In this document: one piece after another, positions 1-7,831 of the stretch
Position numbering within the stretch: the stretch's first letter is position 1
Layout: every line of letters starts with the position of its first letter
Assembly (NCBI RefSeq): GCF_009932375.1
Contig: NZ_BLJG01000153.1
Coordinates: 1 to 53,034 of the forward strand
Origin: Pseudomonas juntendi
GTDB taxonomy: Bacteria > Pseudomonadota > Gammaproteobacteria > Pseudomonadales > Pseudomonadaceae
DNA length: 53,034 nucleotides
Direction: 5' to 3'
Notes under the pieces: generated by a model
What the model was told of the DNA's origin: nothing
The model's input: only the letters and a program-made list of their open reading frames with translations
Databases searched by the model: none
Position numbers and translations under genes: made by a program

Positions 1-45
1 GTGGGAGCTGGCTTGCCAGCGATAGGCCGCGCAGCGGCCCCGCTT
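1..45. repeat. REP-type extragenic palindromic element
   Basis: Begins GTGGGAGCTGGCTTGCCAGC and ends in a GGCCGC...GCGGCC-like hairpin, the typical look of P. putida-group REP elements. A near copy in inverted orientation lies at 1306-1339 and another direct copy at 1368-1413. It sits just downstream of prpF and may be cut by the window edge. Confidence 0.7.
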
Positions 46-67
46 GAGGCCGAGCGCCAGGGGTGGG

Positions 68-1258
68 TTAGAAGCTGTCGCCAGGCACGCGAACCCAGCC
101 CTCCATCAGCACGCGAGCACTGCGGCTCATGATTGCCTTGGTCACTGTCCACTCGCCTTTTACCTGGCGGGCTTCGGCGCCGACCCGCAGCGTGCCCGAG
201 GGATGGCCGAAACGCACGGCGCTGCGCTCGCCCCCGCCCGCCGCCAGGTTGACCAGCGTACCGGGAATGGCCGCCGCCGTACCGATCGCCACCGCCGCGG
301 TGCCCATCATGGCATGGTGCAGTTTGCCCATCGACAAGGCACGTACCAACAGGTCGATCTCGCTTGCCATTACCGCCTTGCCACTGGACGCCGTGTAGGT
401 GCTGGGTGGTGCGACGAAGGCCACTTTCGGTGTGTGCTGACGCCCGGCAGCCTGGTCGACATGGTCGATCAGGCCCATACGCACGGCGCCATGGGCACGG
501 ATGGCCTCGAAGCGCAGCAGCGCTTGCGGGTCACCGTTTATGGCGTCCTGCAGCTCCGTGCCGGTGTAGCCGATATCGGCAGCATTGATGAAAATGGTCG
601 GGATGCCGGCATTGATCAAGGTGGCCTTGAAGGTGCCGACACCCGGCACCTCAAGGTCGTCGACCAGGTTGCCGGTCGGGAACATGGCACCGCCGGCACC
701 GTCCTCGTCCGCAGCCGGGTCAAGGAACTCCAACTGCACTTCCGCTGCCGGGAACGTTACCCCATCCAGCTCGAAGTCTCCGGTTTCCTGCACCTCGCCT
801 TCAGTGACCGGCACGTGGGCAATGATGGTCTTGCCGATGTTCGCCTGCCAGATACGCACGGTGGCCACGCCGTTGCGTGGAATGCGCGCGCTGTCGACCA
901 GGCCGCTACTGATGGCGAACGACCCGACCGCAGCAGAGAGGTTGCCGCAGTTGCCGCTCCAGTCGACAAAGGCCTTGTCGATGCTGACCTGCCCGAACAG
1001 GTAATCGACATCATGGCCCGGCTTGATGCTGGGCGACAGGATGACGGTCTTGCTGGTGCTGGAGGTCGCGCCGCCCATGCCGTCGATCTGCTTGCCGTAA
1101 GGGTCGGGGCTGCCGATGACCCGCAGCAATAGCGCGTCGCGGGCAGGGCCAGGGACCTGCGCCGGCTCGGGCAGGTCTTGCAGGCGGAAGAACACGCCTT
1201 TGCTGGTGCCACCACGGATGTAGGTGGCGGGTATTCTTGTTTGCGGTACGTGAGCCAT
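68..1258 (-). CDS. prpF: PrpF, 2-methylaconitate cis-trans isomerase
   Basis: 396 residues. PrpF works with AcnD in the AcnD/PrpF branch of the 2-methylcitrate cycle, isomerising the methylaconitate that AcnD makes so that it can be rehydrated to 2-methylisocitrate. The sequence is recognisable throughout: an N-terminal block IRGGTSKGVFF, then GGATSSTSKTVI and the GNCGNLSAAVG motif of this diaminopimelate-epimerase-like fold. The start chosen is the ATG at 1258 (MAHVPQTRIPATY). The frame stays open about 48 codons further upstream, but that stretch translates REP repeats and is not protein-like. It is the last gene of the prp operon, 164 bp after acnD. Confidence 0.93.
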   Translation of the reverse strand: MAHVPQTRIPATYIRGGTSKGVFFRLQDLPEPAQVPGPARDALLLRVIGSPDPYGKQIDGMGGATSSTSKTVILSPSIKPGHDVDYLFGQVSIDKAFVDWSGNCGNLSAAVGSFAISSGLVDSARIPRNGVATVRIWQANIGKTIIAHVPVTEGEVQETGDFELDGVTFPAAEVQLEFLDPAADEDGAGGAMFPTGNLVDDLEVPGVGTFKATLINAGIPTIFINAADIGYTGTELQDAINGDPQALLRFEAIRAHGAVRMGLIDHVDQAAGRQHTPKVAFVAPPSTYTASSGKAVMASEIDLLVRALSMGKLHHAMMGTAAVAIGTAAAIPGTLVNLAAGGGERSAVRFGHPSGTLRVGAEARQVKGEWTVTKAIMSRSARVLMEGWVRVPGDSF

Positions 1259-1305
1259 TGCTTTGCTGTCCTGTCTGATGGGCATGAGACCCTCGGGATT
1301 GCTTT

Positions 1306-1413
1306 GCAGCCCATCGCCGGCAAGCCAGCTCCCACAGGGACCGTGCTGCCATCGAGATTGCGCGACTCCTGTGGGCGCTGGCTCGCCGGCGATGGGCCGC
1401 AACGCGGCCCCTG
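1306..1413. repeat. Inverted pair of REP elements (REPIN/BIME-like)
   Basis: A REP copy in inverted orientation (about 1306-1339, reading CATCGCCGGCAAGCCAGCTC) is followed after about 28 bp by a direct copy (about 1368-1413, GGCGCTGGCTCGCCGGCGAT). The two arms could fold into one long hairpin. The pair fills the acnD-prpF gap and could stabilise the upstream mRNA or lower prpF expression; that effect is inference. Confidence 0.75.
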
Positions 1414-1422
1414 CTCTTGGGG

Positions 1423-4011
1423 TTAGGCGGTAGCTTCGAGGAAGTCCTGGGCGAAGCGCTGCAGCACCCCGCCCGCTTCGTAGATCGACACTTCCTCGGC
1501 CGTATCCAGGCGGCAGGTCACCGGCACATCGATGCGCTCGCCATTGGCCCGGGTGACCACCAGGGTCAGGGTAGCGCGCGGCGTACGCGCACCCAGCACG
1601 TCATAGGTTTCGCTACCGTCCAGCCCCAAGGTCTTGCGGTCGGTGCCGGGTTTGAACTCCAGCGGCAGCACGCCCATGCCTACCAGGTTGGTGCGGTGAA
1701 TGCGCTCGAAACCTTCTGCGACAATGGCCTCGACACCGGCCAGGCGCACGCCCTTGGCCGCCCAGTCACGCGATGAGCCCTGGCCGTAGTCGGCACCGGC
1801 CACGATAATCAGCGGCTGCTTGCGCTGCATGTAGGTCTCGATCGCCTCCCACATGCGGGTCACCCTGCCTTCCGGTTCGATTCGCGCCAGCGAGCCTTGC
1901 TTCACGCTGCCGTCTGCGTTGCGCACCATCTCGTTGAACAGCTTGGGGTTGGCAAAGGTCGCGCGCTGGGCGGTCAGGTGGTCACCGCGGTGGGTCGCAT
2001 AAGAGTTGAAGTCTTCTTCTGGTAGGCCCATTTTCGCCAGGTACTCGCCCGCAGCACTGTCGAGCATGATCGCGTTGGATGGCGACAGGTGGTCGGTGGT
2101 GATGTTGTCCGGCAGCACCGCCAGTGGGCGCATGCCACGCAGGGTACGCTCACCGGCCAAGGCGCCTTCCCAGTACGGCGGCCGGCGAATATAGGTGCTC
2201 ATTGGCCGCCATTCATACAACGGTGCCACTTTCGGCCCGCGGTCTTCCTCGATGGCGAACATCGGGATGTACACCTTGCGGAACTGCTCCGGCTTGACCG
2301 CCGCACGCACCACGGCGTCGATCTCTTCGTCACTGGGCCAGATGTCCTTGAGGCGGATTTCCTGGCCATCGACCACGCCCAGCACGTCCTTCTCGATGTC
2401 GAAGCGAATGGTGCCCGCAATCGCATAGGCGACCACCAAGGGTGGCGAGGCCAGGAAGGCTTGCTTGGCATACGGGTGGATACGCCCGTCGAAGTTGCGG
2501 TTGCCCGACAGCACGGCGGTGGCGTACAGGTCACGGTCGATGATTTCCTGCTGGATCACCGGGTCGAGGGCACCAGACATGCCGTTGCAGGTCGTACAGG
2601 CGAAGGCGACGATGCCAAAGCCCAGTTGCTCCAGTTCTTTCTCCAGGCCAGCCTCTTCCAGGTACAGCTGCACCGCCTTGGAGCCCGGGGCCAGCGATGA
2701 CTTGACCCACGGCTTGCGGGTGAGGCCCAGCCTGTTGGCGTTGCGCGCAATCAGGCCAGCGGCGATCACGTTGCGCGGGTTGCTGGTGTTGGTACAGCTG
2801 GTGATGGCGGCAATGATCACCGCACCATCAGGCATCTGCCCTGGCACTTGCTGCCAGCTGCCGGCAATGCCTTTGGCCGCCAGCTCGCTGGTGGCCACGC
2901 GGGCATGCGGGTTGGACGGGCCCGCCATGTTGCGTACCACGCTCGACAAGTCGAAGCTCAGGGTACGCTCGTATACCGCGCCGGCCAGGCTGTCGGCCCA
3001 GAGGCCGGCGACCTTGGCATAGGTTTCCACCCGTTTGACCTGCTGTTCTTCACGGCCGGTCAGGCGCAGGTAATCGATGGTCTGCTGGTCGATGGCGAAC
3101 ATGGCCGCCGTGGCGCCGTACTCCGGGGCCATGTTGGAGATGGTCGCGCGGTCCCCCAGGGTCAGGGCGCGCGCACCTTCACCGTGGAACTCCAGGTAGG
3201 CGCCGACCACTTTCTGCTTGCGCAGGAACTCGGTCAGGGCCAGCACCAGGTCGGTGGCGGTGAGGTTCGGCGCCAGCTTGCCGGTCAACTCGACACCGAC
3301 GATTTCCGGCAGGCGCATCCACGATGCTCGGCCAAGCATCACGTTTTCCGCTTCCAGGCCACCCACGCCAATGGCGATCACGCCCAAGGCATCGACGTGC
3401 GGGGTGTGGCTGTCAGTGCCCACGCAGGTATCCGGGTAGGCGATGCCATGGTCGCAGTGCACCACCGGCGACATCTTCTCCAGGTTGATCTGGTGCATGA
3501 TGCCATTACCCGGCTGGATCACGTCGACATTCTTGAACGCTTTCTTGGTCCAGTTGATGAAGTGGAAGCGGTCCTCGTTACGTCGGTCTTCGATGGCGCG
3601 GTTCTTGTCGAACGCTTGCGGGTCATAGCCGCCGCACTCGACAGCCAGCGAGTGGTCGACGATCAGTTGTACCGGCACCACCGGGTTGACCTGGGCCGGG
3701 TCGCCGCCCTTGTCGGCGATGGCGTCACGCAGGCCGGCGAGGTCGACCAGCGCGGTCTGGCCGAGGATGTCATGGCACACCACGCGCGCCGGGAACCACG
3801 GGAAATCGAGGTCGCGCTTGCGCTCGATCAGTTGGCTCAGCGAGGCGTCGAGGGTGGCCGGGTCGCAGCGACGCACCAGGTTTTCGGCGAGAACGCGCGA
3901 GGTGTACGGCAGGCCGTCGTAGGCGCCGGGCTTGATCGCCTCGACGGCCGCGCGCGCATCGAAGTAGTCCAGGTCGGTGCCTGGCAGAGGCTTGCGGTAT
4001 GCAGTATTCAT
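1423..4011 (-). CDS. acnD: AcnD, Fe/S-dependent 2-methylcitrate dehydratase
   Basis: 862 residues, an aconitase-family enzyme that dehydrates 2-methylcitrate and replaces PrpD in this type of operon. The three [4Fe-4S] ligands are visible: Cys406 in ITSCTNTSNPRN, and Cys472 and Cys475 in ACTTCNGMSG. The C-terminal swivel domain carries GADYGQGSSRDWAAKG (about 739-753). The start is the ATG at 4011 (MNTAYRKPLPG), giving the normal family length; the open frame extends 57 codons further but through a REP-like spacer. It lies 124 bp after prpC and is followed by prpF, the combination expected for an AcnD/PrpF pathway. No prpD is present. Confidence 0.95.
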   Translation of the reverse strand: MNTAYRKPLPGTDLDYFDARAAVEAIKPGAYDGLPYTSRVLAENLVRRCDPATLDASLSQLIERKRDLDFPWFPARVVCHDILGQTALVDLAGLRDAIADKGGDPAQVNPVVPVQLIVDHSLAVECGGYDPQAFDKNRAIEDRRNEDRFHFINWTKKAFKNVDVIQPGNGIMHQINLEKMSPVVHCDHGIAYPDTCVGTDSHTPHVDALGVIAIGVGGLEAENVMLGRASWMRLPEIVGVELTGKLAPNLTATDLVLALTEFLRKQKVVGAYLEFHGEGARALTLGDRATISNMAPEYGATAAMFAIDQQTIDYLRLTGREEQQVKRVETYAKVAGLWADSLAGAVYERTLSFDLSSVVRNMAGPSNPHARVATSELAAKGIAGSWQQVPGQMPDGAVIIAAITSCTNTSNPRNVIAAGLIARNANRLGLTRKPWVKSSLAPGSKAVQLYLEEAGLEKELEQLGFGIVAFACTTCNGMSGALDPVIQQEIIDRDLYATAVLSGNRNFDGRIHPYAKQAFLASPPLVVAYAIAGTIRFDIEKDVLGVVDGQEIRLKDIWPSDEEIDAVVRAAVKPEQFRKVYIPMFAIEEDRGPKVAPLYEWRPMSTYIRRPPYWEGALAGERTLRGMRPLAVLPDNITTDHLSPSNAIMLDSAAGEYLAKMGLPEEDFNSYATHRGDHLTAQRATFANPKLFNEMVRNADGSVKQGSLARIEPEGRVTRMWEAIETYMQRKQPLIIVAGADYGQGSSRDWAAKGVRLAGVEAIVAEGFERIHRTNLVGMGVLPLEFKPGTDRKTLGLDGSETYDVLGARTPRATLTLVVTRANGERIDVPVTCRLDTAEEVSIYEAGGVLQRFAQDFLEATA

Positions 4012-4076
4012 ATCGTTATCAGGCTCGGTCACGGTACTCGGTATACAGATCTGGCCAATGGGGGCGCTGCGCAGTC

Positions 4077-4122
4077 CCTGTGGGAGCGGCCTTGTGTCGC
4101 GATTGGGCTGCGCAGCAGCCTT
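4077..4122. repeat. REP-like element between prpC and acnD
   Basis: The sequence GTGGGAGCGGCCTTGTGTCG followed by GGCTGCGCAGCAGCC is a common P. putida-group REP variant. It occupies the 124-bp gap between prpC and acnD. No other gene fits this gap. Confidence 0.6.
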
Positions 4123-4135
4123 GGCGATCCATGCC

Positions 4136-5263
4136 TCAGCGCTGCTCGATCGGCACGAACTGGCGCTGCTCGACGCCGACATACTCGGCGCTCGGGCGGA
4201 TGATGCGGTTGTTGGCGCGCTGCTCGAACACGTGCGCCGCCCAGCCAGTCAGGCGCGAACAGACGAAGATCGGGGTGAACAGCTTGGTCGGAATACCCAT
4301 GAAGTGGTAAGCCGAGGCATGGTAGAAGTCGGCATTGGGGAACAGGCGTTTCTGCTCCCACATGGTCTTGTCGATGGCTTCGGAAACCGGGTACAGCACC
4401 TTGTCGCCCACCTCATCGGCCAATTGCTTCGACCAACCCTTGATCACCTCGTTGCGCGGGTCGGACTCTTTGTAGATGGCATGCCCGAAGCCCATGATCT
4501 TGTCTTTGCGCTCGAGCATGCGCAGCAGCTCGGCAGTGGCTTCCTGCGGGCTCTGGAAGCGCTCTATCAGCTCCATGGCAGCCTCGTTGGCCCCCCCGTG
4601 CAGCGGGCCGCGCAGCGTGCCGATGGCTGCGGTAACGCAGGAATACAGGTCGGACAGCGTCGAAGCGCACACCCGGGCCGTGAAGGTCGAGGCGTTGAAC
4701 TCGTGCTCGGCGTAGAGGATCAGCGACACGTTCATGACCTTGACGTGCAGCTCGCTGGGCTTCTTGCCGTGCAGCAGGTGCAGGAAGTGGCCGCCCAGGG
4801 TGTCTTCGTCGCTGCTGCAGTCGATGCGCACGCCATGGTGGGTGAAGCGGTACCAGTAGCACATCACCGCCGGGAACAGGGCCAACAGCCGGTCGGTCTT
4901 GTCGCGCTGGGCTTCGAAGGTGAGCTCGGGCTCGAGGGTACCGAGCACCGAACAACCGGTGCGCATCACGTCCATGGGGTGGGCGTCGCGGGGAATGCGC
5001 TCGAGCACTTCCTTGAGTGCCGGTGGCAGGTCACGCATGCCCTTGAGCTTGTGCTTGTAGTCGGCCAGTTCAGCCTGGGAGGGCAGCTCGCCGTACAGCA
5101 GCAGGCAGGCGACCTCTTCGAATTCGGCACCAGCGGCCAGGTCACGCACATCGTAACCGCGGTAGGTCAGACCGGCACCGGCCTGGCCCACGGTGGAAAG
5201 CGCAGTCTGGCCGGCCACCTGGCCGCGCAGGCCTGCGCCACTGAGTACTTTTGCTTCGGCCAT
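4136..5263 (-). CDS. prpC: PrpC, 2-methylcitrate synthase
   Basis: 375 residues, the usual length for this enzyme. It condenses propionyl-CoA with oxaloacetate in the cytoplasm. The citrate-synthase catalytic triad is visible: His222 in GPLHGGANEA, His261 in MGFGHAIYK and Asp312 in NADFYHASAY. PrpC is told apart from housekeeping citrate synthase (about 430 residues with a longer N-terminus) by its short length and by its place between prpB and acnD. The start at 5263 (MAEAKVLSGAGL) has an AAGGAG-type ribosome binding site just upstream. Confidence 0.95.
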   Translation of the reverse strand: MAEAKVLSGAGLRGQVAGQTALSTVGQAGAGLTYRGYDVRDLAAGAEFEEVACLLLYGELPSQAELADYKHKLKGMRDLPPALKEVLERIPRDAHPMDVMRTGCSVLGTLEPELTFEAQRDKTDRLLALFPAVMCYWYRFTHHGVRIDCSSDEDTLGGHFLHLLHGKKPSELHVKVMNVSLILYAEHEFNASTFTARVCASTLSDLYSCVTAAIGTLRGPLHGGANEAAMELIERFQSPQEATAELLRMLERKDKIMGFGHAIYKESDPRNEVIKGWSKQLADEVGDKVLYPVSEAIDKTMWEQKRLFPNADFYHASAYHFMGIPTKLFTPIFVCSRLTGWAAHVFEQRANNRIIRPSAEYVGVEQRQFVPIEQR

Positions 5264-5325
5264 GGTGTTTCTCCTTTCTTGAACTTGTTATGGAAATCTG
5301 GCTGGCTAATCGGGCTTGCCTGTAC

Positions 5326-5366
5326 CCGCCCTTTCGCGGGCAACCCCGCTGCCATGCGGGGCTGGT
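5326..5366. repeat. Two short hairpins in the prpB-prpC gap
   Basis: Two adjacent inverted repeats, CCCGC...GCGGG and CCCCGC...GCGGGG, lie in the 115-bp gap between prpB and prpC. They resemble P. putida extragenic repeats or an mRNA processing site rather than a full terminator, since no T-run follows on the coding strand. Confidence 0.45.
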
Positions 5367-5378
5367 GTTGTCACTGGC

Positions 5379-6269
5379 TCAGCCCTTCTTCTGGGCAAAC
5401 AACGCATCGAGGCTCTGCTCGAAGGCGTGGTAGCCAATGGCATCGTAAAGCTCCATGCGCGTCTGCATGGTGTCGATCACGTTCTTCTGCGTGCCGTCGC
5501 GGCGCAGCGCGGTGTACACATTCTCGGCTGCCTTGTTCATGGCGCGGAACGCCGACAGCGGGTACAGCACCAGCGAAACATCGACCGCAGCCAGCTCTTC
5601 GGTGGTGTACAGCGGAGTGGCGCCAAACTCGGTGATGTTGGCCAGAATCGGTGCCTTCACCCGGTCAGCGAAGGTCTTGTACATCTGCAGCTCGGTGATC
5701 GCTTCCGGGAAGATCATGTCGGCACCCGCCTCGATGCACGCTGCGGCACGGTCCAGGGCAGCGTTCAAGCCTTCGACGGCCAAGGCGTCGGTACGCGCCA
5801 TGATCACGAAGCTGTCGTCGCTGCGGGCGTCGACGGCTGCCTTGATACGGTCGACCATTTCCTGCTGGCTGACGATTTCCTTGTTCGGCCGGTGGCCGCA
5901 ACGCTTGGCCCCGACCTGATCCTCGATATGGATCGCCGCCGCACCGAACTTGCTCATCGAGCGCACGGTGCGCGCCACGTTGAAAGCCGAGGCACCGAAG
6001 CCTGTATCGACATCCACCAGCAGCGGCAGGTCGCACACATCGGTGATACGGCGCACGTCGGTGAGCACATCGTCCAGGCCAGTGATGCCCAGGTCCGGCA
6101 GGCCCAGGGAACCTGCTGCCACGCCGCCACCGGACAGGTAGATGGCCTTGAAACCGGCGCGCTTGGCCAGCAAGGCATGGTTGGCATTGATGGCGCCAAC
6201 CACCTGCAGCGGGTGTTCAGCGGCGACGGCATCGCGAAAACGCTGACCGGGTGTGCTGTTCACAGTCAT
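5379..6269 (-). CDS. prpB: PrpB, 2-methylisocitrate lyase
   Basis: 296 residues. It cleaves 2-methylisocitrate to pyruvate and succinate, the last step of the 2-methylcitrate cycle. The lyase signature KRCGH is at 122-126 (catalytic Cys124), with the metal-binding VDVDTGFG block at about 85-92 and [17 protein letters not shown] near residues 44-60, as in PrpB and related isocitrate-lyase-superfamily members. Its ATG overlaps the TGA of the upstream regulator gene by four bases (ATGA), so the two are probably translationally coupled. Confidence 0.95.
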   Translation of the reverse strand: MTVNSTPGQRFRDAVAAEHPLQVVGAINANHALLAKRAGFKAIYLSGGGVAAGSLGLPDLGITGLDDVLTDVRRITDVCDLPLLVDVDTGFGASAFNVARTVRSMSKFGAAAIHIEDQVGAKRCGHRPNKEIVSQQEMVDRIKAAVDARSDDSFVIMARTDALAVEGLNAALDRAAACIEAGADMIFPEAITELQMYKTFADRVKAPILANITEFGATPLYTTEELAAVDVSLVLYPLSAFRAMNKAAENVYTALRRDGTQKNVIDTMQTRMELYDAIGYHAFEQSLDALFAQKKG

Positions 6270-6982
6270 TTCTCACCTCGTGGGTTATTGTTGTGGGCGT
6301 CCAGATAGTGACGCTCGATATTGCGCTTGGACGCACCGATGTGACGGCGCATCAGAAGTTCGGCCAGTTCGCCGTCACGTTCGGCGATGGCATCGAGAAT
6401 GCGATGGTGTTCGGCAAAGGCCTGGCGTGGCCGGTTGGGCGTGGCCGAGAACTGGATACGGTACATGCGCACCAGCTGGTACAGCTCGCCACACAGCATC
6501 TTGACCAACGTCTGGTTACCGCTGCCCTGGATGATGCGGTAATGGAAGTCGTAGTCACCCTCCTGCTGGTAGTAACCCAGGCCAGCCTGGAACGCGGCAT
6601 CCCGCTCATGGGTATCGAGCACCCGGCGCAGCTCGTCGATATCGGCCTGGCTCATGCGTTCAGCGGCCAGGCGGCAGGCCATGCCTTCCAGGGACTCACG
6701 AATCTCGTACAGCTCGATCAGTTCGGCATGGTTGAGCGATACCACCCGTGCGCCTACATGGGGCACCCGCACCAGCAGGCGCTGGCCTTCCAGGCGGTGG
6801 ATGGCCTCGCGCAGCGGCCCGCGGCTGATGCCATAGGTGCGTGCCAGCTCTGGCTCGGAGATCTTGCTGCCAGGGGCAATTTCCCCTTTGACGATGGCCG
6901 CCTGAATACGCCGGAAGACGTTTTCCGACAAGGTTTCCGATTCGTCTGCCAGCATCGGGCCAGGGGTGGAAAGGTCTTGCAT
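6266..6982 (-). CDS. GntR-family (FCD) regulator of the propionate operon
   Basis: 238 residues. An N-terminal winged helix-turn-helix lies at about 18-80 ([26 protein letters not shown]). It is followed by an FCD ligand-binding domain with the usual helical pattern and a candidate metal-binding histidine in the DFHYRII segment. It is the first gene of the operon and overlaps prpB by four bases, so it most likely controls its own transcription and that of prpBC-acnD-prpF. In many other bacteria this role is filled by a sigma-54 activator (PrpR), which is absent here. The probable operator lies directly upstream at 6983-7068. The ligand, probably a methylcitrate-cycle intermediate, is inferred. 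Confidence 0.88.
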   Translation of the reverse strand: MQDLSTPGPMLADESETLSENVFRRIQAAIVKGEIAPGSKISEPELARTYGISRGPLREAIHRLEGQRLLVRVPHVGARVVSLNHAELIELYEIRESLEGMACRLAAERMSQADIDELRRVLDTHERDAAFQAGLGYYQQEGDYDFHYRIIQGSGNQTLVKMLCGELYQLVRMYRIQFSATPNRPRQAFAEHHRILDAIAERDGELAELLMRRHIGASKRNIERHYLDAHNNNPRGEK

Positions 6983-6994
6983 ATTGTCGACACC
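6983..6994. promoter_or_regulatory. Second, degenerate prp operator half
   Basis: ATTGTCGACACC matches the perfect palindrome at 7057-7068 in its first ten bases. It lies immediately before the regulator's start codon, where a bound repressor would block transcription or translation of gntR-prp. Assigning it to this regulator is inference. Confidence 0.5.
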
Positions 6995-7056
6995 TTGGGA
7001 AATCTCTTCGCCAGAAGTTAACCAGCGAAGCCAATCAAGTCAAAGACAAATTCAAT

Positions 7057-7068
7057 ATTGTCGACAAT
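7057..7068. promoter_or_regulatory. Probable GntR operator, perfect palindrome ATTGTCGACAAT
   Basis: A perfect 12-bp palindrome lies 74 bp upstream of the gntR start. Its TTGTCGACAA core is the style of site bound by FCD-type GntR repressors. Together with the near copy at 6983-6994 it suggests autoregulation of the prp operon. The rest of the 6983-7289 gap holds, on the other strand, a possible -10 (TAGAAT near 7141-7146) for the gene at 7290. Confidence 0.6.
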
Positions 7069-7289
7069 CGTCTAAGAACGAACTTAGGCAAGCCAAGCGC
7101 TGTCAGATCGCGCACCGCTGGCGTCAATACGTCGTCGTGATAGAATGCCGCGCCTCCGATGGGGTATGGATAGCCTGTCTGTCATGCAGTCATGCTTGTT
7201 GACAGATGAACGAGGAAGCTTGCGCAGTAGTTGCCAGTCACCTTGACCTGAACCTTGCCTAGAACCTTGCACTGCATCGCGCCAGGATT

Positions 7290-7826
7290 ATGAGACTCAC
7301 ACCCGTTTTATTGCTGCTTTGCCTCACCCTGCTGCCGGCCATTGGCCAGGCGGCCGGCAAGACCGTGTACGGTCTCAATGAATACGCACGCCTGGGCGAC
7401 CTGGACCTGGAAGTGGCGGCCAAACTCGACACCGGCGCCAAAACTGCCTCGCTCAGCGCCCGCGACATCAAGCGCTTCAAGCGCAACGGCGAAAGCTGGG
7501 TGCGCTTCTACCTGGCCATCGATGCCGCCCACTCGCACCCGATCGAACGGCCCCTGGCCCGCGTCAGCAAAATCAAGCGCCGAGCGGGCGACTATGATGC
7601 TGAATCGGGCAAGGCCTACACCGCCCGCCCGGTCATCGAACTCGAAATCTGCATGGGCCAGGCCTTGCGCACCATCGAAGTCAACCTCACCGACCGCAGC
7701 GCCTTCCAGTTCCCGCTGCTGATCGGCTCCGAGGCGCTCAAGCACTTCGACGCGCTGGTCGACCCAAGCCTTAAATACGCGGCCGGCAAACCTGCCTGTG
7801 CCACCGACGCTCCCAAAGCAGAGTAA
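7290..7826 (+). CDS. Exported retropepsin-like protein (ATP-dependent zinc protease family)
   Basis: 178 residues. Residues 1-22 form a signal peptide (hydrophobic LLLLCLTLLPAIGQAA), so the product is probably periplasmic. The mature part carries DTGAKTASLSA with Asp47-Thr48-Gly49, the catalytic motif of retropepsin-like aspartic proteases. This family is commonly annotated as 'ATP-dependent zinc protease' and is often encoded beside RimK-like ATP-grasp ligases. It is the first gene of a three-gene operon, 5 bp before the membrane protein gene. The neighbours suggest that it cleaves or trims a peptide or glutamate-type modification made or transported by their products; that is inference and no substrate is known to me. 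Confidence 0.85.
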   Translation: MRLTPVLLLLCLTLLPAIGQAAGKTVYGLNEYARLGDLDLEVAAKLDTGAKTASLSARDIKRFKRNGESWVRFYLAIDAAHSHPIERPLARVSKIKRRAGDYDAESGKAYTARPVIELEICMGQALRTIEVNLTDRSAFQFPLLIGSEALKHFDALVDPSLKYAAGKPACATDAPKAE

Positions 7827-7831
7827 TCCCG

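Noticed and set aside
2848..4203. 451-codon plus-strand open frame opposite acnD
   Set aside because: Antisense shadow of acnD, which has all aconitase cysteines and the expected length.
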